From contig SVGM01000003.1 of assembly GCA_015056365.1 (NCBI GenBank), positions 148,369 through 212,368 on the forward strand: 64,000 bases of DNA, in the 5' to 3' direction. The stretch comes from Clostridiales bacterium. GTDB taxonomy: Bacteria > Bacillota > Clostridia > Christensenellales > Aristaeellaceae. Both the position numbers and the translations under genes were made by a program. Positions 51,002-60,903 of this stretch are shown one piece after another. Numbering within the stretch: position 1 is the first letter of the stretch; every line of letters begins with the position of its first letter. The notes beneath the pieces were generated by a model. The model ran no database searches. It was not told where the DNA came from and saw only the letters and a program-made list of their open reading frames with translations.

Positions 51002-51871
51002 ATGGATCAGGAAAAGCTGACCCCAGCGCAGACGCTAAAAGAGTATGCATTGCTTACGCTGGCAACCTTGATGATGTCAGCAGGTATTTATTTCTTCAAG
51101 TTCCCCAATCATTTCTCCACGGGCGGCGTAAGCGGTCTGTCGATTCTTCTGGGGGCTTTAGTGCCCAGTCTTTCACCCGGCGCCTTTGTGTTCATCATCA
51201 ATCAAACGCTTTTGCTCATCGGCTTTCTCGTTTTCGGGAAATCCTTCGGTATCCGCACGGCCTACGTGAGTCTGCTGATGTCTGGCGTGATCTGGGGATT
51301 GGAAACCATCTGTCCCATGGATGCACCGATGACCTCCCAGCCCCTTTTGGAGCTTGTTTTTTCTGTTGCCTTGCCCGCCATCGGCAGCGCGATTTTGTTC
51401 AATATGCAGGCATCCAGCGGCGGAACAGATATCATCGCCATGCTGCTGAAGAAAAAGACCAACATCAACATCGGTCATTGCCTGATGATGGTTGACTTCC
51501 TTATTACTGTGGCAGCCTGCTTTGTCTTCGACATGGAAACCGGTCTTTTCAGCATCCTTGGTCTTGCACTGAAGTCAGTGATCGTGGATATGGTGCTGGA
51601 GAACATCAAAGTTCATAAATGCTGCCAGGTCATCACCTCCAAGCCCACCGAGATCGTACGTTTCATCGTAGAAGAACTGAAGCGCGGCGCGACGGAAATC
51701 CAGGGTGAAGGCGCCTTTACCCATGAAGATAAAACCATCCTTCTGACTGTGGTAAACCGTGCCCAGGCCGTGTTACTTCGCAAATATGCGAAATCCATAG
51801 ATCCTTCCTGCTTTATTCTAATTACCAACACGAAGGAGATCATCGGCAAAGGCTTCCGTGGTGTGATATGA
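51002..51871 (+). CDS. YitT family membrane protein (DUF161/DUF2179)
   Basis: 289 residues. Five or six membrane segments with the signature FPNHFSTGGVSGLSILLG and ASSGGTDIIAMLLKKKTNINIG, then a soluble DUF2179 domain (about 215-285; ITNTKEIIGKGFRG). The family has no settled function; transport or signalling is proposed. The ATG at 51002 is 13 bases from GGAG, while a TTG at 50993 is about 4 bases from it; either is possible. Confidence 0.85.
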   Translation: MDQEKLTPAQTLKEYALLTLATLMMSAGIYFFKFPNHFSTGGVSGLSILLGALVPSLSPGAFVFIINQTLLLIGFLVFGKSFGIRTAYVSLLMSGVIWGLETICPMDAPMTSQPLLELVFSVALPAIGSAILFNMQASSGGTDIIAMLLKKKTNINIGHCLMMVDFLITVAACFVFDMETGLFSILGLALKSVIVDMVLENIKVHKCCQVITSKPTEIVRFIVEELKRGATEIQGEGAFTHEDKTILLTVVNRAQAVLLRKYAKSIDPSCFILITNTKEIIGKGFRGVI

Positions 51872-51907
51872 TCAAGCAAAAACGTACGCTGAAAAGGAGG
51901 CGCGTGT

Positions 51908-52780
51908 ATGAAAGCGAACAAGTACAGAAGCCTGCTCACGAAGGGCACTGTGTTTTTGCTACTGTTTACGCTCTTATGCAGCAGTGCATCAGCAAGTTCG
52001 CTTCCTGCCGTCAACGGGTTTACGCTGGACCTTGAGCCCTCTCCCGATCAGCTGAGTATCCGCGTCTCGCCGCAGATTCTCGGTCAGCAGAGCGATTACT
52101 ATTACACACCTGATGCTACCGTTCAAAAGGAATTGCGTGCATTGCTTGGCGAATTAAAGGTGGTTGACTACACCATCGATGCCAACTTCTGGCTGGAGCA
52201 TCCGGAAGCCGGATATACCATTGTTGACGCCGCAGCCCAGACAGAATGGATGATGCTCTTTAACGATATTGTGCTGTATACCTGCTACGATCACCCAAAG
52301 GACAGCAGCTATGCGTACATGCACCGCGGTTATGCCAAGTGCGAAATGCTGACGCAGTATCTGGCCCCCTTGATGGCGGAAAAGCTGCTCTATTCCCCCA
52401 TTGACGTGACCCTGCTGACCGGGCTCACAAGCGCCACCCTTACGTTTGAAGATGGCCAAGCGTCTACTGTGACTGATCCAGCCGTGCTTATGCAGCTGGA
52501 AAGTTGGTTCTCACAATCCACTTACCTACGCGCCCCAAGCTGCCCTGTCGGCACTGCGCTTCTTACCCTTACAACCTCAGCAGGTGCAACATTCGAGCTG
52601 TCGCTGGTAACAGACTCATGCCCCTACTTCTGTTTCAACGGTATTTACTACGATTATACGCCCTGGGATCTCCGACAGATGCTGGAGCCCGGCACGAAAG
52701 CCAATAATTCTTTCCTGTTTGATTGTTTTCCAGAAGTCCATTTCGAGCCGATTGACCTGCGCCCGAAGATCGCTGAATAA
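51908..52780 (+). CDS. Exported protein of unknown function
   Basis: 290 residues. A signal peptide (about 1-30, hydrophobic LLLFTLLCSSASA) ends in a plausible signal peptidase I site. The mature part has no recognised domain. It has scattered acidic and aromatic residues (SDYYYTPD and NGIYYDYTPWDL) and four late cysteines (SCPVG, SCPYFCFN and FDCF), which could form disulfides. AAAAGGAGGCG precedes the ATG. It lies 37 bases after the YitT gene, so the two may be co-transcribed. Confidence 0.7.
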   Translation: MKANKYRSLLTKGTVFLLLFTLLCSSASASSLPAVNGFTLDLEPSPDQLSIRVSPQILGQQSDYYYTPDATVQKELRALLGELKVVDYTIDANFWLEHPEAGYTIVDAAAQTEWMMLFNDIVLYTCYDHPKDSSYAYMHRGYAKCEMLTQYLAPLMAEKLLYSPIDVTLLTGLTSATLTFEDGQASTVTDPAVLMQLESWFSQSTYLRAPSCPVGTALLTLTTSAGATFELSLVTDSCPYFCFNGIYYDYTPWDLRQMLEPGTKANNSFLFDCFPEVHFEPIDLRPKIAE

Positions 52781-52803
52781 TCCTTAAGCTCCATCATATG
52801 GCA

Positions 52804-52833
52804 AACGTGCGTTGCAGAAATGCAACGCACGTT
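52804..52833. terminator. Long hairpin after the exported-protein gene
   Basis: A 13-bp perfect stem with a GAAA loop, but no T-tract follows. Probably a terminator or RNA-stabilising hairpin. Confidence 0.5.
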
Positions 52834-52969
52834 GAATATCTCCCATGTGTAACGCACGAAACCGGTCCAAGGAAACAGTTTCCCAAAATGCTTACAAAAA
52901 AGACCGCCATCAGTGAGGGTGACAGAAAGGAAGGAGTTATCCTTTACTGGCCATTATTCCAATAACAGC

Positions 52970-52998
52970 ACCGCAAGCCTTGGCTGGCTTGCGGTTTT
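52970..52998 (+). terminator. Rho-independent terminator
   Basis: A 10-bp stem (52970-52979 with 52986-52995) running into TTTT, before the DHFR-like gene. The rest of 52834-53061 shows a small AAAGGA...TCCTTT hairpin and nothing else clear. Confidence 0.75.
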
Positions 52999-53061
52999 AT
53001 ATACTGCTGTGATAGAATGAAGGCGATGAACTTGAATATGAGATAATAGAGGGATACGGCT

Positions 53062-53586
53062 ATGAGCAATAAAAAAGTAGTCCTATACATTGGCATTAGC
53101 CTCGATGGCTATATTGCAACCAAAGATGATTCATTGGAATGGCTTTTGACTACTCAGGGGAGCGGCGATAACGGCTTTGGTGAATTTTACGACACAGTGG
53201 AAACCATCATTATGGGAAGACGAACCTATGATTGGATTATGGAGCAGGAGAACGGTCGCTTCCCCTACATTGGGAAAGAATGTTATGTTTATACCACACA
53301 AACAATTAATGATACAGAACATGTAAAATTTACTTCTCAACATCCAGACGATCTGATTGCAGGACTAAAAAAGGAAGGAAAGAAGATTTGGATTGTTGGC
53401 GGAAGTCAGATCATTGATTTGGTCAGAAAGAAAAACCTCATTGATGAATACATACTGAGTATTGCACCTGTCATTCTGGGAGAGGGAATTCCATTATTCT
53501 GCGAGGGAGAAAAAGAAGACCTTGTTTTTGACAAAGCCCGAACATTTGGGCAGTTTTTGGAAGTTAGCTATCACACAAGCAAATAA
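53062..53586 (+). CDS. Dihydrofolate-reductase-like protein (RibD C-terminal family)
   Basis: 174 residues. VLYIGISLDGYIATKDDSLEWL is the N-terminal signature, followed by IIMGRRTYDWI and the NADPH-binding IWIVGGSQIID, ending FGQFLEVSYH. The protein belongs to the YyaP/YwjB-like DHFR superfamily; its substrate is unknown and it need not reduce dihydrofolate. The coding sequence is visibly richer in A and T than neighbours and is bounded by terminators, suggesting recent acquisition. GAGGGATACGGCT precedes the ATG. Confidence 0.85.
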   Translation: MSNKKVVLYIGISLDGYIATKDDSLEWLLTTQGSGDNGFGEFYDTVETIIMGRRTYDWIMEQENGRFPYIGKECYVYTTQTINDTEHVKFTSQHPDDLIAGLKKEGKKIWIVGGSQIIDLVRKKNLIDEYILSIAPVILGEGIPLFCEGEKEDLVFDKARTFGQFLEVSYHTSK

Positions 53587-53696
53587 CACATTTCAATTTG
53601 TAAAACTGGCGAAAAACTCATTCCTACACTATTTGGGAAGGGCGCAATTATACGCACCATTTCGGTACATTGCGTTTGTGGGGCGCAAAAGCAAAC

Positions 53697-53735
53697 GAGC
53701 ATCCGGCATGTTCACCGAATGCTCGTCTTTTCTCG
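53697..53735 (+). terminator. Terminator downstream of the DHFR-like gene
   Basis: Stem CGAGCAT.CGG with CCG.ATGCTCG (one mismatch), followed by TCTTTT. The 53587-53696 stretch before it shows no other feature. Confidence 0.7.
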
Positions 53736-53765
53736 TAGTGGGAAAATTGTTCCTTAACAACCCTC

Positions 53766-53788
53766 CCGCCACCGGCGGTCTTTTTTTT
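53766..53788 (+). terminator. Short second plus-strand terminator
   Basis: CCGCC-ACC-GGCGG is followed by TC and eight T, just beyond the potD stop. It acts in the plus direction. Confidence 0.6.
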
Positions 53789-53794
53789 GTGTTC

Positions 53795-54832
53795 TTACTT
53801 AGCGTTCTTCACGTCCAGCCACAGCGTATTGTACAGCTCCAGGAACGCTCCTTCGATATCGTTGAAGTACTCGCAATTGGCGATCGATTCTTCAGAGGGG
53901 TTCATGGTGGTGTTGCTGGTGTAGTCTTCGCCCATCAGTTCAATGGCGCCGCTGTTGGGAGAGGAATACCAAATCGCTTCACAGTTCAGCTGAGCGATGT
54001 CAGGACGGCAGAGGAAGTTGATGAATTTCTCAGCGTTCTCCTTGTTCTTGGCGGTCTTGGGAATGACCATGCAGTCTACCCAGATGTTGCTGCCTTCCTT
54101 GGGAATTGCATAGGCCAGATCGGGATTCAGATCAATGGCGTACTGTGCGTCACCGGACCACATAACCGCCAGAGCAGCCTCGCCGGCAACCATCTTGTCC
54201 TTGGTTTCATCCACCTGATAAGCCTTGACCACGCCGGACTGTTTCTGCTCAATCAGCTTGCTCTTGGCAGCTTCCAATGCCAGGAAGTCCTGGGTATTCA
54301 TGGAATAGCCAAGATACTTCAGGGTCACGCCCATGGAGTCGCGGATGCTGTCCAGCATAAACACATTATTGGTGTACTTGGTATCCCACAGGATGCCCCA
54401 GGAATCGACCACTTCATCCACCATAGTGGTGTTGTAGAGGATGCCGACGGTACCCCACATATAAGGAATGGAATGGGCATTGTTGGGGTCGTAGCTGGGA
54501 TTGAGCAGATTGGGCAGGGTGTACTGGGCGTTGGGAACGTTGTCATAGTTGATCTCAGCCAGCAGATCCTTTGCCAGCATACGTTCCACCATGTACTCGG
54601 AAGGGAAAACCAGATCGAAGGCTCCGGGGCTGGTCTCCACCTTCACGATCATATCCTCGTTGGTGGTGAAGTTCATGTAGTTAACGTGGATACCGGTCTC
54701 CTGCTCAAACAGCTCCAGCACGCTCTCGTCGATATAATCTTCCCAGTTGTAAACATTGACCACTTCCTGGGCGCTGGCGTACATGGGCAGCATCATCATC
54801 AGAATCAGAACAACCGCAAGGAACTTTTTCAT
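53795..54832 (-). CDS. potD: Spermidine/putrescine-binding protein
   Basis: 345 residues. Signal peptide (about 1-21) ending ASAQ, then VVNVYNWEDYIDESVLELFEQETGI, the hallmark of PotD/PotF. It binds polyamines outside the cell for PotABC. There is no lipobox Cys, although Gram-positive binding proteins are usually lipoproteins, so retention at the membrane is unexplained. GGAGGG lies seven bases before the ATG at 54832. Last gene of the operon. Confidence 0.93.
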   Translation of the reverse strand: MKKFLAVVLILMMMLPMYASAQEVVNVYNWEDYIDESVLELFEQETGIHVNYMNFTTNEDMIVKVETSPGAFDLVFPSEYMVERMLAKDLLAEINYDNVPNAQYTLPNLLNPSYDPNNAHSIPYMWGTVGILYNTTMVDEVVDSWGILWDTKYTNNVFMLDSIRDSMGVTLKYLGYSMNTQDFLALEAAKSKLIEQKQSGVVKAYQVDETKDKMVAGEAALAVMWSGDAQYAIDLNPDLAYAIPKEGSNIWVDCMVIPKTAKNKENAEKFINFLCRPDIAQLNCEAIWYSSPNSGAIELMGEDYTSNTTMNPSEESIANCEYFNDIEGAFLELYNTLWLDVKNAK

Positions 54833-54872
54833 TTTCGTACCCTCCATAAATATTGATTTGTGGGGATATGGT

Positions 54873-55652
54873 TTACGCTGCGTTATCAGCGGTCCGTCGA
54901 TTGACGATGACCAGCAGAATCAGCAACGCAACAAACATCAGCGTGCTCAGCGCATTGAGCGTGGGGTCAATACCGATGCGCGCCTTGGAGTAGATCAAGG
55001 TGGACAGGTTCTGAACCAAGGGGCTGGTGGTAAAGTAGCTAATGGTGAAATCATCCAGAGACAGGGTGAACGCTAGCATGGCCCCGGTAACGATACCCTG
55101 ACGGATCTCAGGAATGATCACATGGGTCAGCGCGTAGGTGGGCGTGGCGCCCAGATCCAATGCCGCTTCGTAGCTGTGCTTGTTCATCTGCTTCAGCTTT
55201 GGCATGACCGATAAGATCACATACGGTGTGTTGAACGTAATATGCGCCATCACCATCGTGACAAAACCGCGTTCTACCTTAGTGAACAGGAACAGAAGCA
55301 TCAGGGAAATACCGGTGACGATATCAGGCATGGTCATGGGAATGTTTGTCAAGGTCATCATCACGCTTTGTGGACGTTTCTTCATGGCGTAGATGCCGAT
55401 GGCGGCCAGTGTGCCAAGAATGGTTGCGATGACGGCGGCGATCACGGCAACCGCTAACGTCACCTGCAAAGCCTGCATGATGGAGCGGTCGTGGAACAGT
55501 TCCGCGTACCAATGGAAGGAAAAGCCTTCCCACTTGGCGCGGCTTTTGCCGGCATTAAAGGACTGGATCACCATGACCACAATAGGGATATAGAGGAAAA
55601 ACAGAATAATCCCCAAATAGAACTTCTTGAAGAACAAGCCGGTCTTCTTCAT
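54873..55652 (-). CDS. potC: Spermidine/putrescine ABC transporter permease
   Basis: 259 residues, about six membrane helices, with the ABC-permease EAA loop EAALDLGATPTYALTHVIIPEIRQGIVTG. LSLDDFTISYFTT near the C-terminus is typical of PotC. GAAGGAGG precedes the ATG, which overlaps the potB stop by 4 bases. Confidence 0.94.
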   Translation of the reverse strand: MKKTGLFFKKFYLGIILFFLYIPIVVMVIQSFNAGKSRAKWEGFSFHWYAELFHDRSIMQALQVTLAVAVIAAVIATILGTLAAIGIYAMKKRPQSVMMTLTNIPMTMPDIVTGISLMLLFLFTKVERGFVTMVMAHITFNTPYVILSVMPKLKQMNKHSYEAALDLGATPTYALTHVIIPEIRQGIVTGAMLAFTLSLDDFTISYFTTSPLVQNLSTLIYSKARIGIDPTLNALSTLMFVALLILLVIVNRRTADNAA

Positions 55653-56635
55653 GCGATGCCGCCTCCTTCTCCTTCGGGGTCAAACTTCCTCAGAATGCCA
55701 AGACTGATCAGAATCAGCAGCATCATGATCAGGGAAAGCGCGCTGCCCACGTTCCAGTTGCCTTCCGTGAGGAACTTGCTTTCAATCAGGTCGCCGAACA
55801 TCATCGTATTGCCGCCACCCAAAATACGCGGGATAAAGAACGTGGTAACTGACGGCATGAACACCATAGTGATGCCGCTGATAACACCGGGCAGGCTCAG
55901 GGGCGCGGTGACACGGGTAAAGGTACGCCATTCGTTGCAGCCAAGATCCTGCGCCGCTTCGCCCAGCTTAGGATCCAGTTTGCTAAGAGAGGTATACACC
56001 GGGAAAACCATGAACGGCAGGAAGTTGTACACCATGCCGAGCAGAACAGCGCCGGAGTTGTACATCAGCTGCACGCCGTCAAATCCGAGCCAGCGCAGGA
56101 ACCTGTTGATCAGGCCCTGATCTTCCAGAATACTCATCCAAGCAATGGTACGCAGCAGGAAATTCATCCACATGGGGATGATGAACAAAATGACGATGGT
56201 GGAACCAATCTTCATATTGCGGTCAGCCATGAACAGCGCCGCCGGATAACCCAACAGCAGGCTGATGACCGTACACAGGAATGCCATCCACAGGGAGTAA
56301 ACCAATGTATCCACATTGACCGTACCGCGGACGATATACGGAGCAGCCGCTTCGCCCATGGTCGCGTAGAGCTTGTTTTTGGCGTGGTTGCTGTCCCAGA
56401 AATTCATGAAATTTTCCAGGGTAAAGGCTCCGTTGGCGTCTGTGAAGGCGTAATAAGCAACCAAAATGCAAGGAAGAACCGTGAAGAGGATCATCCAAAG
56501 CGTATACGGCGAAGCAAACAGGCTGCGTTTAACGCCATGGTTGCGGCGGATGGAGAGGACAATCAGTCCAATAAAGCAGACCAGACCGGCTCCCATCAGT
56601 GCAAACGCCCACCAGGGAAGACTCAGGTCATACAT
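55649..56635 (-). CDS. potB: Spermidine/putrescine ABC transporter permease
   Basis: 328 residues, with an N-terminal extra helix, large first outer loop ([17 protein letters not shown]) and a permease domain whose EAA loop is [29 protein letters not shown]. Partner of PotC. GAGGAGG precedes the ATG. It overlaps potA by 8 bases. Confidence 0.94.
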   Translation of the reverse strand: MYDLSLPWWAFALMGAGLVCFIGLIVLSIRRNHGVKRSLFASPYTLWMILFTVLPCILVAYYAFTDANGAFTLENFMNFWDSNHAKNKLYATMGEAAAPYIVRGTVNVDTLVYSLWMAFLCTVISLLLGYPAALFMADRNMKIGSTIVILFIIPMWMNFLLRTIAWMSILEDQGLINRFLRWLGFDGVQLMYNSGAVLLGMVYNFLPFMVFPVYTSLSKLDPKLGEAAQDLGCNEWRTFTRVTAPLSLPGVISGITMVFMPSVTTFFIPRILGGGNTMMFGDLIESKFLTEGNWNVGSALSLIMMLLILISLGILRKFDPEGEGGGIA

Positions 56636-57695
56636 CGGAAGGCGCCTCCTCGTTCATCGGCTTCATGATATGGATATTGAACGGGACGATGTTGATGCCA
56701 ACACGGGAGCCCTGAGGCTGCATAATGGTGGAATGTACCTTGAAGGTAACTTCGCCGGTGCTGATCATCATCTCATAATGCACGCCCTTGAACAGAACGC
56801 TCTGTACGGTGCCGGTCAGTTGACCGATATCTTCACCAACGATCATGATATCCTCGGGACGGATCACCACGTCCACGGGCGTGTTTTCGCCAAAACCGCT
56901 GTCCACGCAAGGGAAATCGTATCCCGCAAAATGAACCAGCTCGTCGCGGATCATCGTGCCCTTGAGGATGTTGCTCTCACCGATAAAGTTGGCCACAAAT
57001 GCATTGGCAGGTTCATCGTAGATGCGTTTGGGATCACCGATCTGGAGGATCTTACCGTCGCGCATAACCACGATGGTGTCACTCATGGTCAGGGCTTCTT
57101 CCTGGTCATGGGTAACATAGATGAAGGTGATGCCAAGCTGCTGCTGCATGTTTTTGAGTTCCAGCTGCATTTCCTTGCGCAGCTTCAGATCCAGCGCGCC
57201 AAGAGGCTCGTCCAGCAGAAGGACCTCAGGCTCGTTCACCAGCGCGCGGGCGATGGCAATACGCTGCTGCTGACCGCCGGAAAGCTGATCCACACTGCGC
57301 TTGCCGTAGCCGCTCAGGTTCACCAGCTCCAGCATGCGGTCCACTTTCTTCTTGATCTCAGCCTTGGGCACTTTCTTCAGCTTGAGACCAAAGGCAATGT
57401 TATCCTGCACGTTCAGGTGCGGGAAGAGAGCGTACTTCTGGAATACGGTATTGACGCGGCGCTTGTAGGGCGGCAGTGAAGAGATCTCCTTGCCTTCAAA
57501 GTATACTTCGCCGGTGGTGGGGTACTCAAAACCGCCAATGATGCGCAGCGTTGTGGTTTTGCCGCAGCCGCTGGGACCCAGCAGGGTGACAAACTCCTTC
57601 TTACGCACGTAAAGGTTGATGTCGCTGAGTACGACATTTCCGTCATATTCCTTGGATATTCCCTTTAGGTCGATCAAGTGTTCCTGCTCCATCAT
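56628..57695 (-). CDS. potA: Spermidine/putrescine ABC transporter ATPase
   Basis: 355 residues. Walker [11 protein letters not shown] loop, signature [15 protein letters not shown] and Walker [12 protein letters not shown] are intact. The C-terminal TOBE regulatory domain begins near 275. Powers polyamine import with PotBC. AAAGGAG precedes the ATG at 57695; the next codon is also ATG. It follows the regulator gene by 36 bases. Confidence 0.95.
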   Translation of the reverse strand: MMEQEHLIDLKGISKEYDGNVVLSDINLYVRKKEFVTLLGPSGCGKTTTLRIIGGFEYPTTGEVYFEGKEISSLPPYKRRVNTVFQKYALFPHLNVQDNIAFGLKLKKVPKAEIKKKVDRMLELVNLSGYGKRSVDQLSGGQQQRIAIARALVNEPEVLLLDEPLGALDLKLRKEMQLELKNMQQQLGITFIYVTHDQEEALTMSDTIVVMRDGKILQIGDPKRIYDEPANAFVANFIGESNILKGTMIRDELVHFAGYDFPCVDSGFGENTPVDVVIRPEDIMIVGEDIGQLTGTVQSVLFKGVHYEMMISTGEVTFKVHSTIMQPQGSRVGINIVPFNIHIMKPMNEEAPSDV

Positions 57696-57731
57696 GGCCG
57701 GGCACTCCTTTGTTTCATATCGTTATGGTTC

Positions 57732-58265
57732 TTAAAAACTGGGCGGCGTGGAAATCCACAATACCGAGGCAGGGGTTTTGGAGATATTCTCCAGATAGTG
57801 CGTCGCGCTTGGGTGAAGGCAGAAGCTGCTTCCTTTTTTGATAGGATAGCGTCGCTTTCCGGATACAAGAACCACCTGCCCTGAGAGTACATATCCGAAC
57901 TCTTCCCCTTCAAAGGGCGGCAGAGTGCTGCTTTTTCCTCCCGGCGGCAGTTCCAGCATGATCGGTTCCATGCTGTTTTTCTGTGCATCCGGCACCAGCC
58001 AGGTAATCTTTTTCTCTTCGTCCTCTTTTTCGAACATATCCTGAGGGGAGAAAACCACCTTTTCTTTGCCGTCGTCGGAAAAAAACGCCTGAAGGGTAAC
58101 GCCAAGGGATTCCAGCATGTCCTTAAGCGTTGCAATAGAGGGCGACGCCAGATCACGTTCCACCTGGGAAATAAAACCTTTGCTCAATTCACAGCGGTCA
58201 GCCAGTTCTTCCTGGGTCAATCCGCGCTGCAAGCGAAGCTCACGAAGTTTTTCGCCAATTTCCAA
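57732..58265 (-). CDS. HTH-cupin transcriptional regulator of the pot operon
   Basis: 177 residues: XRE helix-turn-helix at about 6-60 (LTQEELADRCELSKGFISQVERDLASPS) and a C-terminal cupin at about 105-172 (LPPFEGEEFGYVLSGQ). The layout matches PuuR-type regulators of polyamine genes. It is the first gene of the potABCD operon, so autoregulation in response to polyamines is likely. The start is TTG at 58265, nine bases after AGGAGG. Confidence 0.88.
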   Translation of the reverse strand: MEIGEKLRELRLQRGLTQEELADRCELSKGFISQVERDLASPSIATLKDMLESLGVTLQAFFSDDGKEKVVFSPQDMFEKEDEEKKITWLVPDAQKNSMEPIMLELPPGGKSSTLPPFEGEEFGYVLSGQVVLVSGKRRYPIKKGSSFCLHPSATHYLENISKTPASVLWISTPPSF

Positions 58266-58338
58266 CGTTTCTCCCCTCCTGTCGACGTTGTGATACTCAA
58301 CCAGAAGTTTAGAAATAGTAAACTTTCAAACAGGGCAT

Positions 58339-58367
58339 ATTAAACCACAAACGTTCATTAATGTCAA
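58339..58367 (-). promoter_or_regulatory. Sigma-A-type promoter of the regulator-pot operon
   Basis: A perfect TTGACA (58362-58367), a 17-base spacer and TTTAAT (58339-58344) on the minus strand. Confidence 0.8.
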
Positions 58368-58430
58368 TAGTTTTAGCGAAGAATGTTGACAAAGTTTGTA
58401 TTTGATCTGTTTTCAGACAAAACGCTGTTG

Positions 58431-58502
58431 CACTTGTAAACAATTGGGAAAATCCGTTGACAAAACAAGGTAGACAAGTGTACCCTTTTGGTAAACAAGT
58501 GT
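58431..58502. promoter_or_regulatory. Repeated ACAAGTG motifs before the blaI gene
   Basis: ACAAGTGT at 58474-58481 and 58495-58502 (21 bases, two helical turns, apart) and the inverse CACTTGT at 58431-58437. TTGACA at 58457-58462 may be the -35. Likely operators for the BlaI-type repressor encoded next. Confidence 0.5.
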
Positions 58503-58526
58503 CAACGAAGAAAAAGGAGGAAGAAT

Positions 58527-58898
58527 ATGTCGATTCAATGCACCGATGCTGAATGGAAGATTCTCGAAGTATTGTGGCAAAGCAGTCCACGCACCATGGC
58601 GGAGATCACCCGACAGTTGGAACCTGAAACGGGGTGGACACGTCATACTGTTATCACACTGCTGAAACGCATGTGCGAAAAAAAGACAGTAAGTGTTGAT
58701 GAAACAGGCGACGTGAAGCGCTATTCCCCCCTTGTCACCCGGTACGACGCATCTGCAGACCAGACCAGCAAACTGCTGTGCCGTGTTTTTGGCGGCAATG
58801 CTTCTCTGCTGGTCCATCATCTGGTAGACACCGGCGAATTGAACGCTGATGATGTTCAGGAATTGCTCCGCGAAATACAAAAGACAAATCGTCCGTGA
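58527..58898 (+). CDS. BlaI/MecI-family repressor
   Basis: 123 residues, winged helix-turn-helix with the family pattern CTDAEWKILEVLWQSSPRTMAEI and TGWTRHTVITLLKRMCEKK. BlaI/MecI proteins repress until cleaved through their M56 partner, which is encoded 12 bases downstream. AGGAGGAAGAAT precedes the ATG at 58527. It is the first gene of a three-gene operon. Confidence 0.92.
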   Translation: MSIQCTDAEWKILEVLWQSSPRTMAEITRQLEPETGWTRHTVITLLKRMCEKKTVSVDETGDVKRYSPLVTRYDASADQTSKLLCRVFGGNASLLVHHLVDTGELNADDVQELLREIQKTNRP

Positions 58899-58910
58899 GG
58901 AGGTAAACGT

Positions 58911-60881
58911 ATGCGTTCCGCTATCGTTTATAACTTTTTGCTGGAAGCCAACATCATTGCAGGCATCGCCATCCTACTGATGCTGCTGCTTCGCAAACTG
59001 CTCAGAAAGCAGCTGGGCAGCCGTGCCATTGCTTTTGCTTGGCTGCTTGTAGCGATCCGTCTGCTCTGTCCGCTGACGCTTCCCAATCCAGCCATCAACG
59101 AGATCCGTTCCCCCTTTGCCAACGATCAGGCCATCCGCCCCATTGCCGGCCAAGTGAAGGTTCGGCTAACAGACATGGTGGATGATCTGGATAGATACGC
59201 TTATAGGCAACACTGGAGCGATGATAGCATTGCTGTCAATGTGATCAACAGTGTCGAAGACGGCTTGTATGACGGTACGCTTCCCGAAATGCTGCTTTGG
59301 ATCTATCTGGGTGGAGCTGCTTGTGTGGCAGCGTGGTTTGTATTCAGTAATATCCGTTTCCGGCATATGATGAAAGCCGGACGTGTAGAACCTATTTCGG
59401 GTAAGGTGGAAATGCAGTATCACGAGCTTTGCTTGCAGCGAAAAGTGCGTCCGCTCAAGGTTTACTATACTGACCCTCTGCCCAGCGCCTGCCTGGTGGG
59501 TGTGATCCAGCCTTACATTGCCTTACCGCTCACCTCCAAGCCCAACGAAACCATTCATGTGCTCACCCACGAAGTATGCCACTACAAAGGATGGGACCAT
59601 ATTTGGGGCATTGTCCGGCTGGTTTGCTGTATTCTGCATTGGTTTAATCCGCTGGTATGGCTGGCGGCCTACCTGAGCAAAACCGACTGCGAACTTGCCT
59701 GTGATGAACGCGTAACCCAGGAGATGGCAGAGGACCAGCGCAAGGAATACGCCAGTGTACTGGTGCTGGCAGCTGCAAGAAAAACAGCACCTGGTGTTGC
59801 CGTTTTGGCAACAGGCATGACCATGACCGGCAAGAAGTTGCAGGAGAGGGTCCGAAATGTCATTCGCAAACCTATGGTGATCAAATGGCTGACCATTACG
59901 TTCGTGCTTGTGGCCTGTATTCTGCTCATAGCAGCGTTCTGCACTTCAGAATATTTCCCCAGGGCAAGTTACGATCTAAAACCCCTTTCCAGTAGTACTG
60001 TACTGCACGCATCGCCCATTTCCAACGAATCAGAGGCCATTTCTGCGGCAAAGCAGATCTGGGAGAGCCCGTATTTGAAGCAGAACCTTGATGGGCTGGA
60101 ATGGTATGCCGAGCGACACCCCAGCGGTTATCGGGTAGTAGGCAGAAACAGCGAGTTTTCTATTCAAACTCTTTTGATGCCAACTGGAGAGATTATCCAG
60201 CTTAACCACTATCAGGAAAGCCCGCGCGCTGGTATGTACGAGGAACTCTCGCCCGAACGAATAGGAATGCCTTGGGCCGATATGAGCCGCTTTCTACTTA
60301 CTTTTATGGATACCTTCGCCCCTGAACATGCCCAACTGATCGAGGCGATGGATGAAGGCATCGTCTGGCGCAGAGGCGACACAACCTATGCCAAAATGCA
60401 CGGTTTGGTGTCTACTGAGCTTGGGATAGAAAACGGTTTTTCCTTCTCCGTGATGCTTGAGCCTGAAGTTCGTATTCTATCCTATAATGTAATGCAGCCT
60501 GTCCAAAGCCTGCTCTGGCGTGAAGAGATTAAGGATTTCAGCCCCGAAAATGCCCATCGCGTCAACGGTATTCTGGCAAGGGCCTATACTCAGAGCGAAA
60601 TGGCGCGTTCCGCTGAGCCCCCGGCAGAAGCCATGAAGGTCGAAGATGCGCTTGCGCTGGCGTTGGATGTGATCTACAGGGGCTACGGCGAAACTGCGGA
60701 AAGCATGCAGCGCTTCGAAGTGCGCTATATGTATGTGAACGACTCAGAATCCTATTTTGAAACACCTTATTGGCAATTCGACTTCAACACCCTGAATCCT
60801 ACTGATATGTATGAGATCATCCTGCATGACCCGGATGGCACCATTTTGTATCAGTGCGGACGGGAAGAAGGAAACGGCTAA
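58911..60881 (+). CDS. M56 (BlaR1/MecR1-like) membrane metalloprotease with a non-penicillin outer domain
   Basis: 656 residues. Membrane segments lie near 5-27, 37-57, 120-142 and 318-340. The zinc protease motif HEVCH is at 220-224, with CELACDERV downstream. After the last helix an outer domain of about 310 residues lacks the SxxK, SxN and KTG motifs of penicillin-binding sensors; it contains PepSY-like stretches (ALALALDVIYRGYG and YWQFDF). It probably senses an outside signal and triggers loss of the BlaI-type repressor, but the signal need not be a beta-lactam. GAGGAGGTAAACGT precedes the ATG. Confidence 0.85.
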   Translation: MRSAIVYNFLLEANIIAGIAILLMLLLRKLLRKQLGSRAIAFAWLLVAIRLLCPLTLPNPAINEIRSPFANDQAIRPIAGQVKVRLTDMVDDLDRYAYRQHWSDDSIAVNVINSVEDGLYDGTLPEMLLWIYLGGAACVAAWFVFSNIRFRHMMKAGRVEPISGKVEMQYHELCLQRKVRPLKVYYTDPLPSACLVGVIQPYIALPLTSKPNETIHVLTHEVCHYKGWDHIWGIVRLVCCILHWFNPLVWLAAYLSKTDCELACDERVTQEMAEDQRKEYASVLVLAAARKTAPGVAVLATGMTMTGKKLQERVRNVIRKPMVIKWLTITFVLVACILLIAAFCTSEYFPRASYDLKPLSSSTVLHASPISNESEAISAAKQIWESPYLKQNLDGLEWYAERHPSGYRVVGRNSEFSIQTLLMPTGEIIQLNHYQESPRAGMYEELSPERIGMPWADMSRFLLTFMDTFAPEHAQLIEAMDEGIVWRRGDTTYAKMHGLVSTELGIENGFSFSVMLEPEVRILSYNVMQPVQSLLWREEIKDFSPENAHRVNGILARAYTQSEMARSAEPPAEAMKVEDALALALDVIYRGYGETAESMQRFEVRYMYVNDSESYFETPYWQFDFNTLNPTDMYEIILHDPDGTILYQCGREEGNG

Positions 60882-60903
60882 CGCCTGTTCAATGGAGGTA
60901 ACC

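Noticed and set aside
58431..58502. CRISPR-like repeats before blaI
   Set aside because: The repeats are only 7-8 bases and irregularly placed, and no cas genes are present; they fit operators better.
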